A stretch of DNA of 33,580 nt from Ruminococcus sp. (lineage in GTDB: Bacteria > Bacillota > Clostridia > Oscillospirales > Ruminococcaceae), in contig JAFWWU010000017.1 in the NCBI GenBank assembly GCA_017523285.1, positions 1 through 33,580 on the forward strand. The letters run 5' to 3'. The position numbers and the translations under genes are program-made. Below, piece after piece: positions 8,341 to 16,614 of this stretch (position 1 is its first letter; each line of letters begins with the position of its first letter). Below the pieces are notes generated by a model, which was not told the origin of the DNA, made no database searches, and saw only the letters and a program-made list of their open reading frames with translations.

Positions 8341-9228
8341 TCAGAAAAACGAAAGCTGATTATTTCCATATCCCATTTTATAGGCAGAAATAATATCTTT
8401 CATATTGTAGAGTATACCATATCTGTTGCAGTCCTCGGTAAATACTTTCCATAGTTTTTTTGCATTTGGACTTACACATTCGTATCTGTTGCCGTAGTGG
8501 CTGATATATTGCTGTCGGAGGTTGCTGTCAGGGAACCGCTTGTCCAGTTCATTGAAGAAGTGCTCACGCTGATTTGTTCGCAAAGTTACTCCGAAAAACG
8601 GATATATACAACGCACACCACATTGATGTGCAGTACGGACAATATTTCTGATATTTTCAACGCTGTCCTCGATAAAGGGGAGTACGGGCATAAGGGTAAT
8701 TCCCGTGAAAAGCCCATTGTCAGCCATTTTCGCCAATGCCTCAAATCGCTCTGATGCAACGGAAACATTCGGCTCAATTATATGGCATAAATTATCGTCA
8801 GCAGTTGTAATCGTCATTTTGCAAAGCACAGGGGAATTTTCCGCAATTTCCTTATACACATCAATATCCCGTGTTATAAGGTCGCTTTTGGTGATTACTG
8901 TCAAACCAAAACCGTAAGCAGAAATCAGCTCCAGAGAGTGACGTGTAAGTTGTTCCGTCTTTTCAAAGGGATTGTAAGGGTCGCTCATAGCTCCCGTGCC
9001 GATAATCCCTGAACGAATCTTTCTCTGCAACTCGTTACGTAGTATTTCAAGAGCATTTTCTTTTGCGTGGACTGTATCAAAATCCTCAACGTGATAACAC
9101 TCGGAACGACTGTCACAGTAAATACATCCATGACAGCAGCCACGATATAAATTCATATTATAATCGTTGCCGAACCAGTCAGAGGTTTTATTCTTTTGCA
9201 GAATAGTTTTTGCAGGTACTGTTTTCAT
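8341..9228 (-). CDS. SPL-family radical SAM protein
   Basis: A 295-residue radical SAM enzyme of the group related to spore photoproduct lyase (Rv2578c/PA0069-like proteins). The iron-sulfur motif is C31-x3-C35-x2-C38 in LYRGCCHGCIYCDSR, followed by GAMSDPYNPFEK, LTVITKSDLITRD and GITLMPVLPFIED, as in this family. It does not show enough to call it a true photoproduct lyase, and its substrate is unknown. The ATG overlaps the TGA of the upstream gene (ATGA), so the two are translated together and probably work together. tyrS follows after 90 bases. Confidence 0.88.
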   Translation of the reverse strand: MKTVPAKTILQKNKTSDWFGNDYNMNLYRGCCHGCIYCDSRSECYHVEDFDTVHAKENALEILRNELQRKIRSGIIGTGAMSDPYNPFEKTEQLTRHSLELISAYGFGLTVITKSDLITRDIDVYKEIAENSPVLCKMTITTADDNLCHIIEPNVSVASERFEALAKMADNGLFTGITLMPVLPFIEDSVENIRNIVRTAHQCGVRCIYPFFGVTLRTNQREHFFNELDKRFPDSNLRQQYISHYGNRYECVSPNAKKLWKVFTEDCNRYGILYNMKDIISAYKMGYGNNQLSFF

Positions 9229-9632
9229 AGCATACTTTTTTCATCGCATATTGCGTCAAAATGTCTGCGATATCTTTTTGGGATATTTATTCCCACAAGG
9301 TAGCCGATAGAATGAAGAAAATCTGAAATAACAGAAAATCCGTCTTTATAGAATGCTTCAATTCTCTTATCCTTATATGGAATGTTCTTATAATCGGGAG
9401 GACATATAAAAGTCCAGTCAGCACCGCTTTTGTCAACGATTATACGGAAATATCTGTCGATATCAGTTTCCTTTAAACCTGCTTTCATAAGCAGAATGTG
9501 ATGTTCCAGAGCATCATCAATCTGACTCATTATTGCTGTTTTGCCGTCGAATGCAATAGCGGCAATCAATGGTTCATCTGCTGATATTGCTTTATTGACG
9601 CTTTCGTCAGAGGGGAATTTCAAAATATCCAT
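9225..9632 (-). CDS. Unknown protein (135 aa) under a T-box
   Basis: A 135-residue soluble protein I do not recognise. It has acidic N-terminal helices, an IAAIAFDGKTAIMS stretch that looks like a beta hairpin, and a basic KRYRRHFDA near the C-terminus. The ATG at 9632 has GGAGG 4 bases upstream. A frame stays open further upstream to 9749, but that part is the T-box leader and terminator, so it cannot be coding. It is the first gene of the T-box unit and overlaps the radical SAM gene by 4 bases. Pairing with a radical SAM enzyme suggests a partner or substrate, which is inference only. Confidence 0.75.
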   Translation of the reverse strand: MDILKFPSDESVNKAISADEPLIAAIAFDGKTAIMSQIDDALEHHILLMKAGLKETDIDRYFRIIVDKSGADWTFICPPDYKNIPYKDKRIEAFYKDGFSVISDFLHSIGYLVGINIPKRYRRHFDAICDEKSML

Positions 9633-9655
9633 AAAACCTCCATTAAAACAAAAAT

Positions 9656-9890
9656 CCCCGTACAGCAAAAACTGTACGAGGACGAAATTACTCGTGGTAC
9701 CACCTCGGTTTATCGGTAAAATGCCGACCTTGAAAGCTGTAACGGGCATACCCGTATTTTCCTACTGTAAATTTCAGAAAATAAGCTCTGAGATGTAATT
9801 CACAATAACTGCTGTTTTTCCTCGCACCAAACGGAAAATCTCTGAAAGCAGACAGATAATGCTACTTTATTCTCTTCAACACTTTTAACT
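9656..9890 (-). promoter_or_regulatory. T-box riboswitch
   Basis: A tRNA-sensing leader on the minus strand. The T-box core GAGGTGGTACCACGAG is at 9706-9691. A terminator follows: a 10 bp stem (9681-9672 with 9665-9656) and then ATTTTTG. The Stem I distal loop motif GTTTGGTG is at 9832-9825, and an AGTAG S-turn is on the 5' side. The specifier region reads GTGAATTACATC (9803-9792) opposite AAAGTAG, closed by GAGA/TCTC. The codon is ambiguous: UAC (Tyr) is followed by A as usual and matches downstream tyrS; UUA and AUU are also possible. Transcription of the unknown protein, the radical SAM gene and probably tyrS should rise when the uncharged tRNA builds up. Confidence 0.92.
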
Positions 9891-9896
9891 GAATAA

Positions 9897-9925
9897 ATGA
9901 TAACATATTTCAGCCTTTTTGTCAA
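9897..9925 (-). promoter_or_regulatory. Promoter of the T-box operon
   Basis: On the minus strand a perfect TTGACA (9925-9920) and TATCAT (9902-9897) are 17 bases apart, putting the start of the T-box RNA near 9890. Confidence 0.88.
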
Positions 9926-9940
9926 CGGATAATTGAAAAA

Positions 9941-9962
9941 TGCCGCACATTTCTGTGCGGCA
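9941..9962 (-). terminator. Terminator of the MBL/beta-CASP gene
   Basis: A 9 bp stem (TGCCGCACA with TGTGCGGCA) and a 4-base loop, followed on the minus strand by TTTTTC. It separates the RNase gene from the T-box promoter just downstream. Confidence 0.88.
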
Positions 9963-9977
9963 TATATTTGTTGAGGA

Positions 9978-11573
9978 TTAAAGTCCCCATTCATCGCAAA
10001 GCTTGTAAATTGCCTCTGTGAGTTTACGCATATCTGCATTTGCTCTGCCTGAATTATCTTTGATAAGTCGATAGAGCTTATCGGAAGCGTTAAGCAGCTC
10101 GTTGTAAGCAGCATTCGCATTCGGATTTCTCTTTTCTCTCGGAATGATTACAGGTTCAGCGTCATAAGTAACTTCTCCTGTTATCATATCAAATTCAGAA
10201 CCGCTATACGGACAATATGTGTCGAGATTAAGCTCGTCACGAAGCTTCTGCGCAAGTGCCTCTGTTGCTTCATGGTCACCGTGATTGATGAATACCTTTT
10301 TAGGATTATCAATAGCTTTAATCCATTCCATAAGTCCATTGTGGTCAGCGTGACCGCTTATGCCAGGAAGCTGTTTGATTTCAGCGGCAACGTGAACACT
10401 TTCACCGAAAAGCTTAACTTTTCTTGCGCCTTCAAGCAAACTTCTTCCGAGAGTATTCACAGCCTGATAACCTACAAAGAGGATAGTGTTTTCTGGACGC
10501 CAGAGATTGTGCTTGAGGTGGTGCTTGATACGGCCAGCCTCACACATACCACTTGCGGAAATTATGATTTTCGGACGTGTATCGTTGTTGATGTTCTTTG
10601 AATCATCACTTGAAACAGCGGTAATAAGTCCTGTAAAGCCGATAGGGTTAATTCCCTGACGAACAAATTTTAACGCTTCTTCATCATAACAGCTTTCACG
10701 GTTGTTGATGAAAATATTTGTAGCTTCGATAGCAAGAGGGCTGTCAACGTAAACAGGGAAGTCCTCGTGACCTTCAATGAGGTTATTCGCCTTGATTTTA
10801 CGGATGAAGTAAAGCATTTCTTGTGTTCTGCCGACAGCAAATGACGGGATAATAACGCTTCCGCCTCTGTCAAAGGTTCTCTTGATTATTGAAGTAAGTG
10901 AAGTAACGTAATCTGTTGGCTTTTCGTGGATACGGGTACCATAAGTTGATTCCATTACAACATAGTCAGCGGATTCGATATACTGAGGGCATCTGATAAG
11001 CGGCTGATCTTTATTTCCGATATCACCTGAAAATACGATTTTTCTTGTTTCAGAGCCTTCTGTAAGAGTGATTTCTATACTTGAAGAGCCGAGAAGATGT
11101 CCTGCATCGATGAAATTTACAACTATATTTTCGTAGATTTCTTCCGGCTCGTTGTATCTGTGCGGAACGAAAAGTCCGATAGCACCGATAGCGTCATCCA
11201 TAGTATAAAGCGGAACATATTCTTCCTTGCCGCTTCTTTTTCCCTTTCTGTTTCGCCATTCTGCTTCAAATTCCTGAATGTGTGCGCTATCCTTGAGCAT
11301 TACCTCACAGAGATTTGTTGTCGCGCTTGTAGCATGGATTTCACCACTGAAGCCTCCTGCAAAAAGAAGCGGCAAAAGTCCTGAATGGTCGATATGCGCA
11401 TGAGTTAAAAGTACAAAGTCGATCTGTGACGGAGCAACGGGAATCTGTACGTTTTCATAAACATCCTCGCCCTGTTCCATACCGAAATCGACAAGGAATT
11501 TCTTGCCGCAGGCTTCAATATAGGTACAGCTTCCTGTAACTTCATGTGTAGCACCGATAAATTTAAGTTTCAT
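9978..11573 (-). CDS. MBL-fold beta-CASP ribonuclease (YSH1-like)
   Basis: A 531-residue metallo-beta-lactamase/beta-CASP protein of the type found in CPSF-like RNA nucleases (YSH1 group), expected to cleave RNA with two zinc ions. The metal motif HAHIDH is at 58-63, followed by DAGHLLGS, FSGDIGN and MESTYG. The beta-CASP part has PSFAVGRTQE, ISASGMCEAGRI and a late ISGHADHNGL plus NHGD. About 60 residues after these form an extra helical C-terminal tail. It is not an antibiotic-hydrolysing beta-lactamase, since it lacks a signal peptide and carries the beta-CASP insert. GGGAGG lies 8 bases before the ATG. It stands alone, with a terminator after it. Confidence 0.93.
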   Translation of the reverse strand: MKLKFIGATHEVTGSCTYIEACGKKFLVDFGMEQGEDVYENVQIPVAPSQIDFVLLTHAHIDHSGLLPLLFAGGFSGEIHATSATTNLCEVMLKDSAHIQEFEAEWRNRKGKRSGKEEYVPLYTMDDAIGAIGLFVPHRYNEPEEIYENIVVNFIDAGHLLGSSSIEITLTEGSETRKIVFSGDIGNKDQPLIRCPQYIESADYVVMESTYGTRIHEKPTDYVTSLTSIIKRTFDRGGSVIIPSFAVGRTQEMLYFIRKIKANNLIEGHEDFPVYVDSPLAIEATNIFINNRESCYDEEALKFVRQGINPIGFTGLITAVSSDDSKNINNDTRPKIIISASGMCEAGRIKHHLKHNLWRPENTILFVGYQAVNTLGRSLLEGARKVKLFGESVHVAAEIKQLPGISGHADHNGLMEWIKAIDNPKKVFINHGDHEATEALAQKLRDELNLDTYCPYSGSEFDMITGEVTYDAEPVIIPREKRNPNANAAYNELLNASDKLYRLIKDNSGRANADMRKLTEAIYKLCDEWGL

Positions 11574-11679
11574 AGTTAAACCTCCCTGTAATCTGAAAAT
11601 ATTTATGCATATATAAAATAGTATATCAGTCTTGATTATTAATAAAACACTTTAATTAAGGTATACTATTGCTTCCTAT

Positions 11680-11708
11680 ATTATAGCATTTATTTTATAG
11701 ATAGTCTA
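11680..11708 (-). promoter_or_regulatory. Candidate promoter of the RNase gene
   Basis: On the minus strand TAGACT (11708-11703) and a perfect TATAAT (11685-11680) are 17 bases apart. The AT-rich setting makes it uncertain. Confidence 0.35.
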
Positions 11709-11796
11709 TACTGTAATCATAATTTTATGATTTTTTATGAAATAAAAGATGCTGATTTGTTGAAAATTACCAAATGAACAAAAATATCTGTTGCAG

Positions 11797-11821
11797 CACT
11801 TTTAAAAAATCTTTAAAAGTG
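11797..11821. repeat. Perfect 10 bp inverted repeat upstream of rpsL
   Basis: CACTTTTAAA (11797-11806) and TTTAAAAGTG (11812-11821) with a 5-base loop, about 85 bases before the rpsL -35 box. There is no T-tract. It could be a protein-binding site or a relic of a terminator. Confidence 0.4.
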
Positions 11822-11904
11822 AGGTTGAAAATATTGCGTTATGTGGTGAAAATGCTGAAAAATGAAATATGGCTCAATATGTGGGCTTTTTTCTTAAAAA
11901 AGTC

Positions 11905-11933
11905 TTGACAAAATATAGAGTATAAGATATAAT
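11905..11933 (+). promoter_or_regulatory. Promoter of the str operon
   Basis: A perfect TTGACA (11905-11910) and a perfect TATAAT (11928-11933) with 17 bases between them, as expected for a very strong ribosomal protein promoter. The leader of about 50 bases contains a short CTGAA/TTCAG hairpin. Confidence 0.93.
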
Positions 11934-11990
11934 ATTAAAGTATGCTGAATAAATGTTTCAGTATGACTAATCGAGAAAAGGAGGAAAAAT

Positions 11991-12410
11991 ATGCCTACAT
12001 TTAACCAGTTGGTTCGTAAGGGAAGAAAGGTTCTGGAGGACAAGTCAACAGCTCCTGCACTTCAGAAAGGCTACAATGCTAAGAAGAAGAAGCAGACAAA
12101 TGTAAGCTCACCACAGAAGAGAGGCGTTTGTACAGCTGTAAGAACTGCTACACCTAAGAAGCCTAACTCAGCTATGAGAAAAATTGCCAGAGTTAAGCTT
12201 ACAAACGGATATGAAGTAACTTCATACATCCCAGGTATCGGTCATAACCTTCAGGAACACAGCGTTGTTCTTATCAGAGGCGGAAGAGTTAAGGACCTCC
12301 CTGGTGTACGTTACCACATCATCAGAGGCGCACTTGACGCACAGGGCGTTGCTAACAGACTTCAGGCTCGTTCAAAGTACGGTGCTAAGCGTCCAAAGGC
12401 TGGCAAGTAA
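11991..12410 (+). CDS. rpsL: 30S ribosomal protein S12
   Basis: Decoding-centre protein of the small subunit. It has 139 residues, with the lysine-rich insertion after residue 25 typical of Firmicutes compared with 124 residues in E. coli. The streptomycin-related segments [11 protein letters not shown] and [11 protein letters not shown] carry the usual lysines, so the sequence looks drug-sensitive. AAGGAGG precedes the ATG. It is the first gene of the str operon. The codons are those of a highly expressed gene. Confidence 0.99.
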   Translation: MPTFNQLVRKGRKVLEDKSTAPALQKGYNAKKKKQTNVSSPQKRGVCTAVRTATPKKPNSAMRKIARVKLTNGYEVTSYIPGIGHNLQEHSVVLIRGGRVKDLPGVRYHIIRGALDAQGVANRLQARSKYGAKRPKAGK

Positions 12411-12594
12411 TTATTTGCCGAAATCAAATCAATCAATAGGATAACTACTACCACAAGATAAATGTGGAGATTTTATATATAAAATCCTCTGCATTGGTCT
12501 TGACGTGATAACCGGTGAAGATGGTCAAAATGACAGTAATCGGTTAAAACGAGTACCTATGAATTCATGAATCTATGTGAAGGAGGGAAGCGAA
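12411..12594 (+). promoter_or_regulatory. Structured 184-base spacer between rpsL and rpsG
   Basis: Three possible hairpins lie in a row: CCACA/TGTGG (12451-12467), an 18-base palindrome with GATTTTATA arms (12469-12486), and a long-range TAACCG/CGGTTA pair (12509-12514 with 12541-12546). In E. coli S7 represses its operon by binding the rpsL-rpsG spacer. The same role here is inference from position and structure. No T-tract and no convincing promoter were seen. Confidence 0.45.
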
Positions 12595-13065
12595 ATGCCA
12601 AGAAGAGGTAATATCGCAAAGCGTGATGTATTGCAGGATCCTGTTTACAATTCAAAGCTCGTAACAAGACTTATCAACAATATAATGCTTGATGGTAAAA
12701 AGGGTGTTGCTCAGAAAATAGTTTACGGTGCATTCGAAATCGTAGCTGAAAAGACAGGCAAGGATGCTCTCGAAGTTTTCGAGGAAGCAATGGAAAACAT
12801 TATGCCTGTACTTGAAGTAAAGGCTCGCCGTTTAGGTGGTGCAACATATCAGGTTCCAATGGAGGTTAGACCTGAGAGACGTCAGACACTCGGTCTTAGA
12901 TGGATTACTAAGTATTCCAGAGAAAGAAACGAAAAGACTATGAAGGAAAGACTTGCAGGTGAAATCCTCGACGCTCTTAACGGTACAGGCGGTGCTTGTA
13001 AGAAGCGTGATGATACTCACAAGATGGCAGAAGCAAACAAGGCGTTTGCTCACTATCGCTGGTAA
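12595..13065 (+). CDS. rpsG: 30S ribosomal protein S7
   Basis: Primary 16S rRNA-binding protein that organises the 30S head. At 156 residues from the ATG at 12595 it has the standard length. The frame is open six codons further upstream, but that start lacks a ribosome binding site, while AAGGAGGG stands 8 bases before MPRRGN. Family landmarks include [32 protein letters not shown] and the C-terminal FAHYRW. It is the second gene of the str operon, after an unusually long structured spacer. Confidence 0.98.
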   Translation: MPRRGNIAKRDVLQDPVYNSKLVTRLINNIMLDGKKGVAQKIVYGAFEIVAEKTGKDALEVFEEAMENIMPVLEVKARRLGGATYQVPMEVRPERRQTLGLRWITKYSRERNEKTMKERLAGEILDALNGTGGACKKRDDTHKMAEANKAFAHYRW

Positions 13066-13101
13066 TTGTCTTAGATTTCTGTTTATCAGAGGAGGATTAT
13101 T

Positions 13102-15183
13102 ATGTCAAGAGACTGTTCACTTGAACAAACACGAAATATCGGCATAATGGCGCACATTGACGCAGGTAAGACAACTACAACTGAGCGTATCCTTTTTTAT
13201 ACAGGTGTAAACCATAAGATTGGTGAAACTCACGAGGGTTCTGCAACAATGGACTGGATGGAGCAGGAGCAGGAAAGAGGTATTACAATTACTTCAGCTG
13301 CAACTACTGCATACTGGGCAGGTCACAGACTTAATATTATCGATACTCCAGGACACGTTGACTTTACAGTAGAAGTTGAGCGTTCACTCAGAGTTCTCGA
13401 CGGTTCTGTAACAGTTCTTTGTGCTAAGGGCGGTGTTGAACCACAGTCTGAAACTGTATGGCGTCAGGCTGATAACTATAAGGTACCTAGAATGGCTTAT
13501 GTAAATAAGATGGACATTATGGGTGCTAACTTCTATCGCGTTGTTGAAATGATGCGCGACAGACTTAAATGTAATGCTGTTCCGATTCAGCTTCCAATCG
13601 GTGCTGAAGAAGACTTCAAGGGCATTATCGACCTTCTCGAAATGAAGGCTTATGTTTACTATGATGATCTCGGAAAGGATATCAGAGTAGAAGACATTCC
13701 TGCTGACATGGTTGAAAAGGCAGAAGAATATCGTCAGTCACTCGTTGAGTGTGTTGCTGAACAGGACGATGAACTTATGGAAAAGTATTTCGCAGGCGAG
13801 GAAATCTCAATTGACGAAATCAAGAAGAACATCCGTAAGGCAACTATTGATAATAAGATGGTACCTGTTGTTTGTGGTACATCATATAAGAATAAGGGCG
13901 TACAGAAGCTCCTCGATGCAATCATTGATTATATGCCATCACCACTGGATATTCCAGCTATCAAGGGTGTAAATCCTGATACAGATGAAGAAATCGCAAG
14001 ACCTGCATCAGATGAAGAGCCATTTTCAGCTCTCGCATTCAAGATCACTACTGACCCATTCGTTGGTAAGCTCTGCTTCTTCAGAGTTTACTCAGGTGTT
14101 ATCAACCAGGGTGATACTGTTCTTAATGCAACTAAGGATAACAGAGAAAGATTCGGACGTATCGTTCAGATGCACGCTAACCAGCGTAAGGATCTTACTA
14201 CTGTATACGCAGGTGATATCGCTGCTGCTGTTGGTCTTAAGAATACAACAACAGGTGATACTCTCTGTGATGAAAAGCATCCTGTAATTCTTGAATCAAT
14301 GGAATTCCCAGAACCAGTTATCCAGCTCGCTATCGAGCCAAAGACAAAGGCTGGTCAGGAAAAGATGGGTATCGCTCTTGCTAAGCTTGCTGAAGAAGAC
14401 CCAACATTCAAGACATGGACAGACGAAGAAACTGGCCAGACAATCATTGCCGGTATGGGTGAGCTTCACCTCGACATCATTGTTGACAGACTTCTCCGTG
14501 AGTTCAAGGTTGAAGCTAACGTTGGTGCTCCACAGGTTGCTTACAAGGAAACAATCAAGGGCGACGCAGATATCGACTACAAGTACAAGAAGCAGTCCGG
14601 TGGTTCAGGTCAGTACGGTCACGTTAAGATCCGTGTTTCACCTAACGAATCAGGTAAGGGCTACGAATTCAAGAACTCTGTTGTCGGTGGTTCTATTCCT
14701 AAGGAATATATCCCGGCTGTTGACGCAGGTATTCAGGGCGCTACTAAGGCAGGTATTCTTGCAGGCTATGAAGTTGTTGACGTTAAGGTTGAACTTTATG
14801 ATGGTTCATACCACGAAGTTGACTCTTCAGAAATGGCATTTAAGATTGCCGGTTCTATCGCTTTCAAGGAAGCTTTAAAGCAGGCACAGCCTGTTCTTAT
14901 GGAACCAATCATGAAGGTTGCAGTTATTGTTCCTGATGATTATACAGGTACTGTAATCGGTGACCTCAGCTCACGTCGTGGCCAGATTCAGGGTCAGGAA
15001 ACAAGAAGCGGTTCAATCCAGGTTGACGCTCTCGTTCCACTTTCTGAAATGTTTGGTTACACAAGCGATCTTCGTTCAAATACTCAGGGTCGTGGTCAGT
15101 ATACAATGGAACCTGACAGCTACCAGGAAGTACCTAAGAACGTTGCTGAGAAGATTATGTCTTCAAGAAACAAGCAGAACTAA
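13102..15183 (+). CDS. fusA: Elongation factor G
   Basis: The GTPase that drives ribosomal translocation and, with RRF, recycling. It has 693 residues with all five domains. The G domain begins at the N-terminus with [15 protein letters not shown] (G1), then RGITI (G2), DTPGHVDF (G3) and NKMD (G4). Domain IV shows [12 protein letters not shown] and the domain V part [18 protein letters not shown] lies 8 bases before the ATG. It follows rpsG by 36 bases in the str operon. Confidence 0.99.
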   Translation: MSRDCSLEQTRNIGIMAHIDAGKTTTTERILFYTGVNHKIGETHEGSATMDWMEQEQERGITITSAATTAYWAGHRLNIIDTPGHVDFTVEVERSLRVLDGSVTVLCAKGGVEPQSETVWRQADNYKVPRMAYVNKMDIMGANFYRVVEMMRDRLKCNAVPIQLPIGAEEDFKGIIDLLEMKAYVYYDDLGKDIRVEDIPADMVEKAEEYRQSLVECVAEQDDELMEKYFAGEEISIDEIKKNIRKATIDNKMVPVVCGTSYKNKGVQKLLDAIIDYMPSPLDIPAIKGVNPDTDEEIARPASDEEPFSALAFKITTDPFVGKLCFFRVYSGVINQGDTVLNATKDNRERFGRIVQMHANQRKDLTTVYAGDIAAAVGLKNTTTGDTLCDEKHPVILESMEFPEPVIQLAIEPKTKAGQEKMGIALAKLAEEDPTFKTWTDEETGQTIIAGMGELHLDIIVDRLLREFKVEANVGAPQVAYKETIKGDADIDYKYKKQSGGSGQYGHVKIRVSPNESGKGYEFKNSVVGGSIPKEYIPAVDAGIQGATKAGILAGYEVVDVKVELYDGSYHEVDSSEMAFKIAGSIAFKEALKQAQPVLMEPIMKVAVIVPDDYTGTVIGDLSSRRGQIQGQETRSGSIQVDALVPLSEMFGYTSDLRSNTQGRGQYTMEPDSYQEVPKNVAEKIMSSRNKQN

Positions 15184-15196
15184 TAATAAATTCTTT

Positions 15197-15223
15197 GTTT
15201 TCCCGATAAAAATTCGGGAAAAC
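15197..15223 (+). other. Hairpin between fusA and tuf
   Basis: A perfect 10 bp stem (GTTTTCCCGA with TCGGGAAAAC) and a 7-base loop. There is no T-tract after it, so it is a weak terminator, a processing site or a 3' end protecting the upstream mRNA. It lies 3 bases before the -35 box of the tuf promoter. Confidence 0.6.
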
Positions 15224-15225
15224 AC

Positions 15226-15254
15226 TTGAATTATTTATATATATCTGTTATAAT
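15226..15254 (+). promoter_or_regulatory. Internal promoter of tuf
   Basis: TTGAAT (15226-15231) and a perfect TATAAT (15249-15254) are 17 bases apart, with an extended -10 TG at 15246-15247. It lets EF-Tu be made in excess over EF-G, as is common. Confidence 0.8.
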
Positions 15255-15300
15255 ATATTTACAGATTTTATTAAATTCAATTATAAGGAGGAAATTTCCA

Positions 15301-16500
15301 ATGGCTAAGGCTAAATTTGAAAGAACCAAACCACACGTAAACATTGGTACAATCGGACACGTTGACCACGGTAAGACAACTCTTACAGCTGCTATCACAA
15401 AGACTCTTGCTCTTAAGGGTCAGGCTCAGTATGAGGCTTACGATATGATCGATAAGGCTCCAGAAGAAAGAGAACGTGGTATCACAATCAACACAGCTCA
15501 CGTTGAGTACGAAACAGACGCTCGTCACTACGCTCACGTTGACTGCCCAGGACACGCTGACTACGTTAAGAACATGATCACAGGTGCTGCTCAGATGGAC
15601 GGCGCTATCCTCGTAGTTGCTTCATCAGATGGTCCTATGGCTCAGACAAGAGAGCACATCCTTCTTGCTCGTCAGGTTGGCGTTCCAGCTATCGTTGTAT
15701 TCATGAACAAGGCTGACCAGGTTGACGACGAAGAACTTCTCGAACTCGTTGAAATGGATATCAGAGATCTCCTTTCATCATACGATTTCCCTGGCGATGA
15801 TACACCAATCATCAAGGGTTCAGCTCTCGCTGCTCTTAACGCTGCAGATGACATCAATGACGCTGCATACGCTCCAATTCTTGAGCTCATGAACGCTGTT
15901 GACGAATACATCCCAAGCCCAGAGCGTGACGAAAACAAGCCATTCCTTATGCCTATCGAAGATACTATGACAATTTCAGGTCGTGGTACTGTTGTTACAG
16001 GTAGAGTTGAAAGAGGAAAGCTCAACGTTAACGAAACAGTTGAAATCGTTGGTCTTTCAGATGAAAGCTCATCAACAGTTGTTACAGGTATCGAAATGTT
16101 CCGTAAGACTCTTGACTACGCTGAAGCTGGTGACAACATCGGTGCTCTTCTCCGTGGTGTTACAAGAGATCAGGTTGAAAGAGGACAGGTTCTCTGTAAG
16201 CCAGGCTCAATCAAGCCATACACAAAGTTCAAGGGACAGGTTTACGTTCTTAAGAAGGAAGAAGGCGGACGTCACACTCCATTCTTCAACAACTACAGAC
16301 CACAGTTCTACTTCAGAACAACTGACGTTACAGGTATCGTAACACTTCCAGCTGATGTACAGATGTGTACACCTGGCGATAACGTTACAATGGATGTTGA
16401 GCTCATCACTCCAATCGCTATCGAAGAAGGTCTCCGTTTCGCTATCCGTGAAGGCGGCAGAACAGTTGGTTCAGGCGTTGTAACTGCTATCAACGAATAA
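15301..16500 (+). CDS. tuf: Elongation factor Tu
   Basis: The GTPase that delivers aminoacyl-tRNA to the ribosome. It has 399 residues from the ATG at 15301, which has AAGGAGG 10 bases upstream. The longer open frame starting at 15226 begins inside the promoter and is not translated. Motifs: GHVDHGKTT (G1), RGITI (G2), DCPGHADY (G3), NKAD (G4), and later [11 protein letters not shown] in domain 2 and RTVGSGVV at the C-terminus. A strong terminator follows directly, so the S10 operon is not attached. Confidence 0.99.
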   Translation: MAKAKFERTKPHVNIGTIGHVDHGKTTLTAAITKTLALKGQAQYEAYDMIDKAPEERERGITINTAHVEYETDARHYAHVDCPGHADYVKNMITGAAQMDGAILVVASSDGPMAQTREHILLARQVGVPAIVVFMNKADQVDDEELLELVEMDIRDLLSSYDFPGDDTPIIKGSALAALNAADDINDAAYAPILELMNAVDEYIPSPERDENKPFLMPIEDTMTISGRGTVVTGRVERGKLNVNETVEIVGLSDESSSTVVTGIEMFRKTLDYAEAGDNIGALLRGVTRDQVERGQVLCKPGSIKPYTKFKGQVYVLKKEEGGRHTPFFNNYRPQFYFRTTDVTGIVTLPADVQMCTPGDNVTMDVELITPIAIEEGLRFAIREGGRTVGSGVVTAINE

Positions 16501-16517
16501 TTAATATTATTGCAATT

Positions 16518-16545
16518 AAAGACCACGCTTAATGCGTGGTCTTTT
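16518..16545 (+). terminator. Terminator of the str operon
   Basis: An 11 bp stem (AAAGACCACGC with GCGTGGTCTTT), loop TTAAT, followed by T residues. Confidence 0.93.
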
Positions 16546-16567
16546 TGTATATCTAAATATAAAAAAT

Positions 16568-16596
16568 AAATGCTATCGGAAAATCCGATAGCATTT
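16568..16596 (-). terminator. Terminator of the serC-serA operon
   Basis: A 13 bp stem (16568-16580 with 16584-16596) around AAA, followed on the minus strand by TTTATTTTTT. It lies back to back with the tuf terminator. Confidence 0.9.
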
Positions 16597-16614
16597 AAAA
16601 TATATAAGACTTAA

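Larger units (their letters stand above)
11574..11990. other. 417 bp intergenic region before the str operon
   Basis: A very AT-rich divergent region. It holds a candidate minus-strand promoter for the RNase gene, a perfect inverted repeat at 11797-11821, and the strong plus-strand promoter and ribosome binding site (AAGGAGG) of rpsL. I see no gene or RNA of known type in the remainder. Confidence 0.8.

Noticed and set aside
9633-9749. N-terminal extension of 39 codons for the unknown T-box gene
   Set aside because: The stretch contains the T-box core and the terminator stem; the ATG at 9632 has its own GGAGG.
9978-11573. Antibiotic-hydrolysing metallo-beta-lactamase
   Set aside because: It has no signal peptide and carries the beta-CASP insert of RNA nucleases.
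14291-14878. 195-codon frame inside fusA
   Set aside because: It is a +2 shadow rich in Ser, Leu and Arg, fully inside EF-G, with no initiation signal.
15197-15223. Terminator ending fusA transcription
   Set aside because: The stem lacks a T-tract; listed as a hairpin only.
15226-15300. 25-codon N-terminal extension of EF-Tu
   Set aside because: It covers the tuf promoter; the family start [10 protein letters not shown] is at 15301 with AAGGAGG.
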